This document shows, piece by piece, positions 1-8,066 of a stretch of 64,000 bases of DNA. The position numbers were made by a program, and so were the translations under genes. The DNA is taken from contig NZ_LR698973.1 of the NCBI RefSeq assembly GCF_902381825.1, forward strand, positions 1,919,584 to 1,983,583, in the 5' to 3' direction. Origin of the DNA: Pseudocoprococcus catus (lineage in GTDB: Bacteria > Bacillota > Clostridia > Lachnospirales > Lachnospiraceae). The notes below the pieces were generated by a model. The model saw only the letters and a program-made list of their open reading frames with translations. It had not been told where the DNA came from and searched no databases. The stretch's first letter is position 1. Each line of letters opens with the position of its first letter.

Positions 1-34
1 TTTACAAACAACAGGTTAAATTCCTGTGATATTA

Positions 35-63
35 TTGTAAAATACCTCAAAGCATTGTATACT
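35..63 (+). promoter_or_regulatory. Predicted sigma-A promoter of the Nudix gene
   Basis: TTGTAA at 35-40, a 17-nt spacer and TATACT at 58-63. It lies about 50 bases before the Nudix start codon. Assigned by consensus match only. Confidence 0.6.
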
Positions 64-112
64 AATAGGTAGAATACTTGATTGACACACCAATGAGCAG
101 GGAGGAATTGCG

Positions 113-565
113 ATGACAAAGGCAACGAGCTGTGGCGGTGTGGTTATATTCAGAGGTAAAATCCTTCTGCTGTATAAGAATTACAGAAATAAATATGAAG
201 GATGGGTGTTGCCGAAAGGTACTGTTGAGGCAGGCGAAGAATTTAAGGAAACGGCACTCAGAGAAGTGAAAGAAGAAACGGGTGTAGACGCATCTATTGT
301 GAAATATGTAGGCAAGAGCCAGTACAGCTTCAATACATCCCAGGATGTGGTGATGAAGGAAGTCCACTGGTATTTGATGATGTCTGACAGCTATTTCAGC
401 AAACCACAGCGTGAAGAGTATTTCGTGGATTCGGGGTATTATAAGTATCACGAAGCTTATCATTTACTGAAATTTACGAATGAGAGGCAGATCCTTGAGA
501 AGGCTTACAGTGAATATATAGAATTCAAGAAGAGCAATCTCTGGGGAAGTAAAAAGTATTATTGA
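113..565 (+). CDS. Nudix hydrolase family protein
   Basis: A 150-residue protein with a full Nudix box: a G at the start of GTVEAGEEF, followed by REVKEETGV (roughly residues 35-57), which binds the divalent metal and hydrolyses nucleoside diphosphates linked to another group. The substrate cannot be told from sequence. The N-terminal ATSCGGVVIF strand and the WVLPKGTVE stretch are typical of the MutT/Ap4A-type subgroup, so a diadenosine-polyphosphate or diphosphoinositol-like substrate is possible. The ATG at 113 has GGGAGG about 8 bases upstream. It is monocistronic: its own promoter lies before it and a large hairpin follows it. Confidence 0.88.
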   Translation: MTKATSCGGVVIFRGKILLLYKNYRNKYEGWVLPKGTVEAGEEFKETALREVKEETGVDASIVKYVGKSQYSFNTSQDVVMKEVHWYLMMSDSYFSKPQREEYFVDSGYYKYHEAYHLLKFTNERQILEKAYSEYIEFKKSNLWGSKKYY

Positions 566-588
566 TCTATCTGTCCTGCGGACGGAGC

Positions 589-675
589 ACAAAAGAGGGG
601 ATGTTGTAAAATACGGAGAGGTCGCAGTACCTTTTCCGGGTATGTCATTTTACGGCATCTCCTTTTGTTTTATTT
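589..675 (+). terminator. Large branched hairpin between the Nudix gene and pap; terminator or leader
   Basis: Arms 589-612 and 647-668 pair over about 22 bp (ACAAAAG with CTTTTGT outside, GTAAAAT with ATTTTAC inside) with a two-base bulge and some GU pairs. The 34-base loop can form a second helix (GGAGAGGT with ACCTTTTCC). The distal arm runs into TTTTATTT. It could terminate the Nudix transcript, or act as an attenuator for the next gene, whose start codon is 15 bases further on. Confidence 0.6.
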
Positions 676-690
676 GCAGAGGAGAATGAA

Positions 691-2187
691 ATGCTGAGAG
701 AGGTCGATTTAAATAAAAATCTTACCAAAAAAGAATACAAAGAAATGATGGATAAACTGGCGCCGAAGTTTGCTGCGCTTCAGCGAGAAGCGCGGGCTAA
801 GGGTTTGCCGGTGATGGTTGTTTTTGAAGGATGGGGCGCATCCGGTAAGGGAACGATGATCAGTCGCCTGATACAGCCGCTGGATCCGCGTGGATTTAAG
901 GTATTTACCATTCAGGCAGAAAATGAAGAAGAGCATATGCATCCGTTTTTGTGGCGTTTCTGGACGAAGACACCGGCGAAGGGGCGCATGCATATCTTTG
1001 ACCGAAGCTGGTATCGGCGCGTGATCACAGAACAGATGGATGCGCCAATGGATCAGAAGCGCCTGGATGCAGCGTATCATCAGATTCTTTCATTCGAGGA
1101 ACAGCTGTCGGCTGACGGAACATTGATCATCAAATTTTTCCTGCATATTTCTGCCGATGAACAGGAGAAGCGTCTGAAGAAGCTGGAACGTTCATCTGAG
1201 ACGAAGTGGCGTGTGACCAAAGCGGACTGGAAGCATTTTAAGCAGTACAAGGCGTATCTGCCGATGTATGATCATATGCTGGAACAGACCGATATGTCAT
1301 GGGCACCATGGCATGTCATTGAGGCAACAGACAGGGAATATGCAGCAGTGAAAGTCATGACAATTGTTGCCGGGATGATAGAAGAACGTTTGAATGAAGA
1401 GAATGCAAAAGAGAGCCGCAGTCATTTGGCAGAGAGCGCGCAGGAAGAATTGCCGGGTACGGAAGAGACAATGCGTACAACGGTTCTTGACGGTGTGGAT
1501 GCCAGTCTGACAATGACAAAGGAAGATTACAAGAAGCGTTTATCTGTTCTGCAGAAAGAATTGACCCGTCTGCAGAATGAGATGTATCTGAAGAGGATTC
1601 CTGTTGTTGTGGCTTTGGAAGGCTGGGATGCGGCAGGAAAGGGAGGTGCGATCAAGCGTTTGACAGAGCCTCTGGATCCGCGCGGATACGAGGTGGTTCC
1701 GACGGCGGCACCGAATGATATAGAAAAGGCCCATCATTATCTGTGGCGCTTCTGGCGAGCCATGCCGAAGGATGGTCATATGACGATTTTTGATCGGACA
1801 TGGTATGGACGTGTGATGGTGGAGCGTATTGAAGGCTTCTGTAGCCAGGCAGAATGGCGCCGTGCATACAGAGAGATCAACCAGATGGAGCAGAATTTGA
1901 CAGACCACGGGGTGATTGTTCTGAAATTCTGGCTTCAGATTGATAAGGATGAACAGGAACGACGTTTTAATGAGAGAATGGAGGATCCTGAGAAACAGTG
2001 GAAGATTACGGATGAGGACTGGCGCAATCGTGAGAAGTGGGATGCGTATGTCAAGGCTGTCGATGAGATGATCTTGAGAACTTCTACTACCTATGCACCG
2101 TGGACGATTGTTGAGGCTGATTCCAAGTATTATGCAAGGATTAAGATACTCGAGACGGTTGTCTGGGCCTTAAAGAACAGAATCTGA
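691..2187 (+). CDS. pap: Polyphosphate:AMP phosphotransferase (two PPK2 domains)
   Basis: A 498-residue protein made of two tandem PPK2 domains, the class III arrangement of Pap, which phosphorylates AMP to ADP using inorganic polyphosphate. Each half has a Walker A loop (FEGWGASGKG near residue 46 and LEGWDAAGKG near residue 310) and a Walker B/lid signature (FDRSWYRRV and FDRTWYGRV). In two-domain PPK2 proteins the C-terminal half normally carries the catalysis, and here it has the more canonical GWDAAGKGG loop. The start has GGAG 7 bases upstream. Cytosolic. No polyphosphate kinase gene is seen nearby. Confidence 0.9.
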   Translation: MLREVDLNKNLTKKEYKEMMDKLAPKFAALQREARAKGLPVMVVFEGWGASGKGTMISRLIQPLDPRGFKVFTIQAENEEEHMHPFLWRFWTKTPAKGRMHIFDRSWYRRVITEQMDAPMDQKRLDAAYHQILSFEEQLSADGTLIIKFFLHISADEQEKRLKKLERSSETKWRVTKADWKHFKQYKAYLPMYDHMLEQTDMSWAPWHVIEATDREYAAVKVMTIVAGMIEERLNEENAKESRSHLAESAQEELPGTEETMRTTVLDGVDASLTMTKEDYKKRLSVLQKELTRLQNEMYLKRIPVVVALEGWDAAGKGGAIKRLTEPLDPRGYEVVPTAAPNDIEKAHHYLWRFWRAMPKDGHMTIFDRTWYGRVMVERIEGFCSQAEWRRAYREINQMEQNLTDHGVIVLKFWLQIDKDEQERRFNERMEDPEKQWKITDEDWRNREKWDAYVKAVDEMILRTSTTYAPWTIVEADSKYYARIKILETVVWALKNRI

Positions 2188-2230
2188 TTTCTGATGTAGA
2201 AAAATAACACAAGAAAAAGTGATTTATCCA

Positions 2231-2259
2231 TTGCATTCTGTTAAAAAATATTGTACAAT
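2231..2259 (+). promoter_or_regulatory. Predicted promoter of tRNA-Arg
   Basis: TTGCAT at 2231-2236, 17-nt spacer, TACAAT at 2254-2259, ending 7 bases before the mature tRNA 5' end. Confidence 0.6.
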
Positions 2260-2266
2260 AACAATT

Positions 2267-2338
2267 GCATCTGTAGCTCAGTGGATAGAGCAACGGTTTC
2301 CGGAGCCGTGTGCGAGGGTTCGATTCCCTTCAGGTGTA
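2267..2338 (+). tRNA. tRNA-Arg (anticodon CCG)
   Basis: The acceptor arms GCATCTG and CAGGTGT pair over 7 bp with GU pairs. The D arm GCTC/GAGC, the anticodon stem ACGGT/GCCGT with loop TTCCGGA (anticodon CCG, codon CGG) and the T arm with TTCGATT are all present. CCA is not encoded. A run of seven T follows directly and may serve in termination. Confidence 0.93.
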
Positions 2339-2441
2339 TTTTTTTAACAGAATTCGCAGAATGATTCTGCAGTGTTGCAGATGAATATTCAGAAATGAAA
2401 GTATCGTCATGATAAGTAATTGTATGGAGGAATAGGAAGGA

Positions 2442-3320
2442 ATGAAAAGTCCATTAGGAGATAGAGAGAGCAGAAGAAACAATTCTGCCGGTGAGGAGAA
2501 TATAGCTATGAATCGAAACAGTATATTGATTATTATATTGTCGGTTGTTGTCGTTGTTGCTGCCATTGCAGGTCTGGTGGTGAACCTTGGAAGCAAGGAG
2601 AATAAAGGGACGGCCGCCAATTCCGGCAGTTCGACTGCAGAATCAACCATCAGTGTCGATGAGAATACCAATGCCCTTCAGGAGAATCAGTATCCTGCAG
2701 TGAATGAACTGATTGCCAATTACCGTAAGGCATTTAAGGAGGGTGACACAGATCTTCTGAAGAAGGTTTATAATTCTGATCAGGAGATCAATGCAGATGT
2801 ATTGACAGCAACTTCACAGATTATTGAGGATTATCAGAATACGCAGTATTATACAAAACGCGGTCTGAATTCCGGAGAATATGTTGTTTTTGTATATGAT
2901 GAGTTGAAGTTGGCAGATATTAAGACACTGGCACCGAATCTTTCCGTATTTTATGTGAAGTCAGCGGATGACGGAACATTGTACATTTATCGCGGTGATT
3001 ATAATGCTGCCACAGGTTCTTTTCAGTATGATGAGGCCACTCAGAATTACATCAATCAGCTTTACCAGGATCAGGATGTCATGGATCTTATTTCTACAGT
3101 GAATACCAAGATGGACAGTGCCTGTGCGAATGATTCAAGCCTGATGGAATTCATGCAGAAGGTGCGCTCTAAGACAAGTGTAACGAATTCAGCATCTACT
3201 GATACCAGCGATACATCTTCAACTGAATCAGGACAGTCAGAGACTGAATCTGCAGCAGAGACTGAGTCGGCCGGTGAGACAGAATCACAGACGGACAGCA
3301 GTACAGCTACACAGAACTAA
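2442..3320 (+). CDS. Membrane-anchored protein of unknown function with Ser/Thr/Glu tail
   Basis: I do not recognise a family. The 292-residue product has a short basic N-terminus, one hydrophobic segment (about residues 28-48, rich in Ile and Val) and then an extracytoplasmic region of about 180 residues. The tail is low-complexity (repeats of SETES/AETES) and resembles an unstructured or wall-spanning stretch. The middle part (residues about 80-220) has mixed secondary-structure character reminiscent of NTF2-like folds seen in anchored Clostridia proteins, but that is a guess. The ATG at 2442 has AGGAAGG just upstream. An ATG at 2508 with GAGGAG is an alternative that begins right before the membrane segment. 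Confidence 0.7.
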   Translation: MKSPLGDRESRRNNSAGEENIAMNRNSILIIILSVVVVVAAIAGLVVNLGSKENKGTAANSGSSTAESTISVDENTNALQENQYPAVNELIANYRKAFKEGDTDLLKKVYNSDQEINADVLTATSQIIEDYQNTQYYTKRGLNSGEYVVFVYDELKLADIKTLAPNLSVFYVKSADDGTLYIYRGDYNAATGSFQYDEATQNYINQLYQDQDVMDLISTVNTKMDSACANDSSLMEFMQKVRSKTSVTNSASTDTSDTSSTESGQSETESAAETESAGETESQTDSSTATQN

Positions 3321-3337
3321 TTAGATGAACGAATGAT

Positions 3338-3378
3338 AAAAGCTTTTGCTGGAGGTGTCTGCAGCAAAAGCTTTTTTT
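3338..3378 (+). terminator. Rho-independent terminator after the anchored protein
   Basis: A perfect 14-bp stem (3338-3351 with 3362-3375), a 10-base loop and a T tract. It excludes the longer open frame start at 3333 for the next gene. Confidence 0.9.
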
Positions 3379-3395
3379 GTAACAGAGGTATAGAA

Positions 3396-4181
3396 ATGAG
3401 TAATTTTAAAAAGGATATATTACATGAAAATGAAGATAAATCAGATGTTCGTCTTAATCGTTTCCTGAGTGATGCGGGTTTTTGTTCCAGAAGAGAAGCA
3501 GATCGTCTGATTGAGGCAGGACGCGTGACAGTGGATGGCACGAAGGCTGAGCTTGGTACCCGGGTGAGGCCGGGGCAGGTGGTTAAGGTAGGATCGAAGG
3601 TTGTCAGACAAAACGACAGGATGGTTTTGATCGCTTTTAATAAACCAAGGGGAATTGTCTGTACAACAGATAGAGTCCGTGAGAAGAATAATATTATAGA
3701 TTATATTCATTATCCGGAGCGGATTTACCCGATCGGACGTCTGGACAAGGATTCGGAGGGATTGATTCTTCTGACGAATGATGGTACAATTGTCAATCAT
3801 ATTCTGAAGGCTAGTCAGTATCATGAGAAAGAGTATATTGTCCGGGTGAATAAGAAGATAACAGATGAATTCATTCAGGGCATGTCAAAGGGCGTGCCGA
3901 TTCTGGATACGGTGACACGTCCGTGTACGCTTCGGAGGATAGATGATTACACATTTTCTATTATTCTAACACAGGGGTTGAACCGGCAGATTCGGTATAT
4001 GTGCCGACATTTTGATTACCATGTAACGAAGCTTAAGCGGGTCCGTATTATGAATATCCGTCTGGGCAGTCTGCCGGTTGGAAAGTGGCGGGATGTAACA
4101 GCGGAAGAACTTGAGCAACTGAAAAGACAGTTTATTGCAAATGATCGCAGGAATCAGTCGAATCGGAGGAAGAGCAGATGA
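3396..4181 (+). CDS. rluF: 23S rRNA pseudouridine synthase, RluF type
   Basis: A 261-residue protein with an N-terminal S4 RNA-binding domain (RLNRFLSDAGFCSRREAD) and the RsuA/RluB/RluF catalytic domain. The catalytic Asp is in GRLDKDSEGL, and the LNRQIRYMC and KLKRVRIMN blocks are conserved. The combination NKPRGIVCTT, HYPERIYPIGRLDKDSEGLI and GVPILDTVT matches RluF more closely than RluB, which suggests modification of the position equivalent to E. coli U2604. Start at 3396 follows AGAGG; the in-frame extension to 3333 runs through the terminator. The stop overlaps the ligA start (ATGA), so the two genes are translationally coupled. Confidence 0.85.
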   Translation: MSNFKKDILHENEDKSDVRLNRFLSDAGFCSRREADRLIEAGRVTVDGTKAELGTRVRPGQVVKVGSKVVRQNDRMVLIAFNKPRGIVCTTDRVREKNNIIDYIHYPERIYPIGRLDKDSEGLILLTNDGTIVNHILKASQYHEKEYIVRVNKKITDEFIQGMSKGVPILDTVTRPCTLRRIDDYTFSIILTQGLNRQIRYMCRHFDYHVTKLKRVRIMNIRLGSLPVGKWRDVTAEELEQLKRQFIANDRRNQSNRRKSR

Positions 4182-6139
4182 TATCAAAAGCAGATAGAAT
4201 CAAAGAACTGACAGGAATTCTGAATCGAGCGTCAAAGGCTTATTATATGCAGGATACAGAGCTGATGAGCAACTATGAATATGATGCCCTTTATGATGAA
4301 CTGGTACAGTTGGAGAAGGAGACAGGCATCACCCTTAGCAACAGCCCGACGATTCATGTGGGTTATGAAGTGTTGAGTGAATTACCGAAAGAAGAGCATG
4401 AATATCCGATGTTGTCCCTGGACAAGACGAAGGATGTACAGGTTCTTGCGGACTGGCTGGGGGATCAGACCGGAGTTCTGTCATGGAAGATGGATGGACT
4501 GACAATCGTTCTGACATATGACAACGGAGAGCTTGTGAAGGCGGTTACAAGAGGCAATGGTTATGTGGGTGAGGTCATCACCAACAATGCCAGAGTATTT
4601 AAGAATGTGCCCCACCGGATTACTTTTAAGGGAAAACTGACACTGCGCGGCGAGGCGGTGATCAAGTATTCGGATTTCAATGCGCTGAACAGTCAGATTG
4701 AGGACAGTGAGGCGAAATATAAGAATCCGCGTAATCTCTGCAGCGGTTCGGTCAGACAGCTGAATAATGCAGTTACAGCGGAGAGAAATGTTTACTTCTT
4801 TGCATTTACCCTTGTGGTGGCTGAAGGCATGGATTTTTATAATTCAAGGATGCAGCAGTTTGAGTGGCTTTCCTCACAGGGGTTTGATGTAGTGGAGCAT
4901 GTCCTGGTTGACAGAGAGAATCTTCCGACTTATGTAGCACAGTTTGCAGATCGAATAGCGGATAATGATTTTCCGTCAGATGGACTTGTTTTGATCCTGG
5001 AGGATATCGCATATGGCGAATCCCTTGGTACTACAGCGAAGTTCCCACGAAATGCCATTGCCTTTAAATGGGCGGATGAGATTCGGGAAACGCGTTTGTT
5101 GGATGTGGAATGGAGTGCATCTCGAACGGGTCTGATCAATCCGATTGCAGTTTTTGAGCCGGTTGAACTGGAAGGAACCACCGTATCAAGGGCAAGTCTT
5201 CACAATATCAGTATTTTGCGGGCGCTGCAGTTGGGCAAGGGTGATGTGATCCAGGTTTACAAAGCCAATATGATCATTCCTCAGATTGCGGAGAATCTGA
5301 CCAGAAGTGATGCGCTTGAAATTCCAAAGAAATGTCCTGTCTGTGGAAAGCCGACTGAAGTCAGATGTGTGAATGATGTTTCATCGTTGTATTGTGTTAA
5401 TGAAGAATGTCCGGCCAAGCATGTCAAACGTTTTTTGTTATTTGTCAGTCGTGATGCTTTCAACATAGAGGGAATGTCTGAGGCAACGCTGGAGAAGTTT
5501 ATACAGAGCGGTTTTCTGCGTGAGCCGGCGGATATGTTCCATTTGGATAGTTATCATGATGTGATTGTAGAGATGGACGGTTTTGGGGAGAAGTCTTATC
5601 AGCGCTTGATGGCATCCATCCAGAAGGCAAGAAAGGTGACGCTGGCGAAGCTGATCTACAGTCTTGGAATCCTGAATATCGGTCTTTCAAATGCACGATT
5701 ACTTTGTCAGCATTACAGGAATGATTTACAGGCAATGCTGGCAGCATCAACGGAAGAATTGACTGCGATTGATGGTATTGGCCCTGTGATTGCCGGCAGT
5801 TTTACAGACTATTTTGCAGATGAACAGCACAGGATAGAACTGAAGGATCTGCTGGGGGAAGTGGAGATTGAGCAGGAAAATTTCTCGGAAGAGGGTCGTG
5901 TTTTTGATGGAAAGGTATTTGTTATTACCGGTTCGTTGGAACATTTCAAGAATCGAAACAATTTAAAGGCGCTTCTTGAAGAAAAGGGTGCCAAGGTGGC
6001 GGGGTCTGTTTCATCTAAGACCAGTTATTTGATTAATAATGATTCGACATCAGCTTCGTCCAAGAACAAAAGGGCCAGGGAACTGGGAGTACCGGTCATT
6101 ACAGAGGAAGAACTGATAGATATGATGAAGAAGCCCTAA
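4178..6139 (+). CDS. ligA: NAD-dependent DNA ligase LigA
   Basis: A 653-residue ligase that seals nicks using NAD+. It has an N-terminal Ia domain (YYMQDTELMSNYEYDALYDEL), an adenylation domain with the nucleophile Lys104 in WKMDGL, an OB fold, a four-Cys zinc finger (CPVC, then two further Cys in YCVNEEC, about residues 387-412), helix-hairpin-helix repeats and a C-terminal BRCT domain (from FDGKVFVITGSL). Several usually invariant blocks are altered: KMDG for KLDG, TRGNG for TRGDG and NPRNLCSGSVRQL for NPRNAAAGSLRQL. It may be a divergent LigA or a second ligase in the genome. Overlaps rluF by 4 bases. Confidence 0.9.
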   Translation: MISKADRIKELTGILNRASKAYYMQDTELMSNYEYDALYDELVQLEKETGITLSNSPTIHVGYEVLSELPKEEHEYPMLSLDKTKDVQVLADWLGDQTGVLSWKMDGLTIVLTYDNGELVKAVTRGNGYVGEVITNNARVFKNVPHRITFKGKLTLRGEAVIKYSDFNALNSQIEDSEAKYKNPRNLCSGSVRQLNNAVTAERNVYFFAFTLVVAEGMDFYNSRMQQFEWLSSQGFDVVEHVLVDRENLPTYVAQFADRIADNDFPSDGLVLILEDIAYGESLGTTAKFPRNAIAFKWADEIRETRLLDVEWSASRTGLINPIAVFEPVELEGTTVSRASLHNISILRALQLGKGDVIQVYKANMIIPQIAENLTRSDALEIPKKCPVCGKPTEVRCVNDVSSLYCVNEECPAKHVKRFLLFVSRDAFNIEGMSEATLEKFIQSGFLREPADMFHLDSYHDVIVEMDGFGEKSYQRLMASIQKARKVTLAKLIYSLGILNIGLSNARLLCQHYRNDLQAMLAASTEELTAIDGIGPVIAGSFTDYFADEQHRIELKDLLGEVEIEQENFSEEGRVFDGKVFVITGSLEHFKNRNNLKALLEEKGAKVAGSVSSKTSYLINNDSTSASSKNKRARELGVPVITEEELIDMMKKP

Positions 6140-6177
6140 AAAACTGTTTTTCCCTACCAAAATAGTATGAAAAAGAC

Positions 6178-6206
6178 TTGACGAATATGTGATGAAATGT
6201 TAAGAT
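6178..6206 (+). promoter_or_regulatory. Predicted promoter of the iscS-iscU operon
   Basis: TTGACG at 6178-6183, 17-nt spacer, TAAGAT at 6201-6206. It implies a leader of about 150 bases, containing a GGGGA/TCCCC hairpin at 6286-6304. I recognise no riboswitch in it. Confidence 0.55.
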
Positions 6207-6362
6207 AAAAAAGCAAGTTTTCATTAAAAATGCGGGACATATAACATAGAGAATAATTATGCATATATATAAATATATAAGAGACGGGGAGAGTTTCTGT
6301 CCCCTCGCTTTGGAAATATGTCACCAATGATTAATTTTGAATAATTGAAGGAGATGAGCAAA

Positions 6363-7553
6363 ATGGATCATTTAGTTTATCTGGATCATGCAGCAACAAC
6401 TGCTGCAAGACCTGAAGTCGTTGAGGCCATGCTGCCTTACTTTACAGAGAAATACGGCAATCCATCCAGTATCTACAGTTTAGGCTCAGAAACAAAGGCA
6501 GCTATTACACATGCGCGTGAGATTATGGCGAAGTCCATCGGTACAACGTCTGAGAATATATATTTTACAGCCGGCGGCAGTGAGTCAGATAACTGGGCAC
6601 TTGTTGCGACTGCTGAAGCATATGCTTCAAAAGGCAAGCATATCATTACATCCAAGATTGAACATCATGCGATTCTGCATACATGCGATTATCTGGCATC
6701 CAGAGGATATGAGATCACTTATATTGATGTCGATGAGAACGGAGTGATCAAACTGGATCAGCTGAAAGCAGCTATCCGCCCGGATACGATCCTGATTTCT
6801 GTTATGTTTGCCAACAATGAGATCGGAACGATTCAGCCAATTGAAGAGATTGGTGCTATTGCGAAAGAGCATGGTATTTTATTCCATACAGATGCCGTAC
6901 AGGCTTATTGTCAGGTGCCTATTGATGTAGACAAGATGCATATTGATATGCTCAGCATCAGTGGTCACAAGATCAATGGACCGAAGGGGATTGGATTCCT
7001 TTATATCCGCAAGGGTGTGAAGATCCGCTCATTTATTCACGGCGGTGCTCAGGAACGTAAGCGTCGTGCCGGTACAGAGAATGTTCCGAGTATTGTCGGT
7101 CTTGGCAAGGCAGTTGAGATGGCAGTGGCTGATATGGAAGAACGTACATCGAAGGAAATCGAATTAAGAGACCGCATGATTGATGCCATTTATAAGAGAA
7201 TCCCTTATGCACGTCTGAATGGTGACAGAACACGCAGATTGCCGAATAATGTCAACTTCAGTTTCCAGTTTGTTGAGGGTGAATCCATGCTGATCATGCT
7301 GGATATGGCACATATTTGTGCATCCAGTGGTTCTGCCTGTACATCAGGTTCCCTGGATCCATCCCATGTCCTTCTGGCGATTGGTCTGCCTCATGAGATT
7401 GCACATGGTTCTCTGAGACTGACACTGGGTTATGATAATACACAGGAAGAAATTGACGGTGTTGTAGATGAAATTGAGAAGATTGTTGCACGTCTTCGTT
7501 CCATGTCACCGTTATATGAAGATTTCATCAAGAAAACAGGAGGAAATAAATAA
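6363..7553 (+). CDS. iscS: Cysteine desulfurase, NifS/IscS type
   Basis: A 396-residue PLP-dependent enzyme that moves sulfur from cysteine to scaffold and tRNA-thiolation partners. Visible are the N-terminal VYLDHAATT, His101-His102 region, the PLP lysine Lys203 in SISGHK and the persulfide-forming Cys326 in SSGSACTSG, the short-loop form of class I desulfurases. The ATG at 6363 has AAGGAG at good spacing; the in-frame start at 6345 has none. The last base of its stop is the first base of the scaffold gene, so the pair is coupled. The nearby mnmA is a likely sulfur acceptor. Confidence 0.93.
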   Translation: MDHLVYLDHAATTAARPEVVEAMLPYFTEKYGNPSSIYSLGSETKAAITHAREIMAKSIGTTSENIYFTAGGSESDNWALVATAEAYASKGKHIITSKIEHHAILHTCDYLASRGYEITYIDVDENGVIKLDQLKAAIRPDTILISVMFANNEIGTIQPIEEIGAIAKEHGILFHTDAVQAYCQVPIDVDKMHIDMLSISGHKINGPKGIGFLYIRKGVKIRSFIHGGAQERKRRAGTENVPSIVGLGKAVEMAVADMEERTSKEIELRDRMIDAIYKRIPYARLNGDRTRRLPNNVNFSFQFVEGESMLIMLDMAHICASSGSACTSGSLDPSHVLLAIGLPHEIAHGSLRLTLGYDNTQEEIDGVVDEIEKIVARLRSMSPLYEDFIKKTGGNK

Positions 7554-7990
7554 TGTACAGTGAGAAAGTTATGGATCATTTCCAGCATCCGCGTAATGTT
7601 GGAGAGATTGAAAATGCAAGTGGTGTCGGCACAGTGGGCAATGCGAAGTGCGGCGATATCATGAGAATATATTTTGATATTGATGAGAACCAGGTGATCA
7701 GAGATGTCAAATTCAAAACATTTGGCTGCGGCGCCGCTGTTGCAACTAGCAGTATGGCAACAGAACTTGTCAAAGGTAAGACAATTTATGAAGCGTTGGA
7801 AGTAACCAACAAAGCGGTTATGGAAGCGCTTGATGGTCTGCCTCCGGTCAAGGTACACTGTTCTCTTCTTGCTGAAGAAGCAATTCATGCTGCCCTTTGG
7901 GATTATGCAGAAAAGAACGGCATCAAGATTGAAGGCCTCCAGAAACCGAAGAACGATATCAGTGAAGGTGAAGAGGAAGAAGACTATTAA
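7553..7990 (+). CDS. nifU: Iron-sulfur cluster scaffold, IscU/NifU N-terminal type
   Basis: A 145-residue scaffold on which Fe-S clusters are built from sulfur delivered by the upstream desulfurase. The three cluster-ligand cysteines are Cys33 (AKCGD), Cys59 (FGCGAA) and Cys103 (VHCS), in the expected IscU order. The C-terminus ends in an acidic tail (EGEEEEDY) not needed for function in the family. No HscA, HscB or ferredoxin genes follow, as is usual for this minimal Clostridia version. A terminator follows. Confidence 0.92.
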   Translation: MYSEKVMDHFQHPRNVGEIENASGVGTVGNAKCGDIMRIYFDIDENQVIRDVKFKTFGCGAAVATSSMATELVKGKTIYEALEVTNKAVMEALDGLPPVKVHCSLLAEEAIHAALWDYAEKNGIKIEGLQKPKNDISEGEEEEDY

Positions 7991-8003
7991 TGAATGATAA
8001 GGG

Positions 8004-8046
8004 AGGACTGCTGCGTTATGACAGATGATGCGGCAGTCCTTTTGTT
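8004..8046 (+). terminator. Terminator after nifU
   Basis: Stem AGGACTGCTGC (8004-8014) with GCGGCAGTCCT (8030-8040), then TTTTGTT. It covers the upstream in-frame start (8025) of the next open frame, ruling that start out. Confidence 0.85.
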
Positions 8047-8066
8047 ACATGAGAAGGAGGATGCAT

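Noticed and set aside
3333..3395. N-terminal extension of the pseudouridine synthase
   Set aside because: The stretch is the terminator of the previous gene; ATG 3396 has its own ribosome site and starts before the S4 domain.
6213..6362. Riboswitch in the 150-base leader of the iscS operon
   Set aside because: Only a short GGGGA/TCCCC hairpin is present; no known riboswitch or T-box signature is visible.
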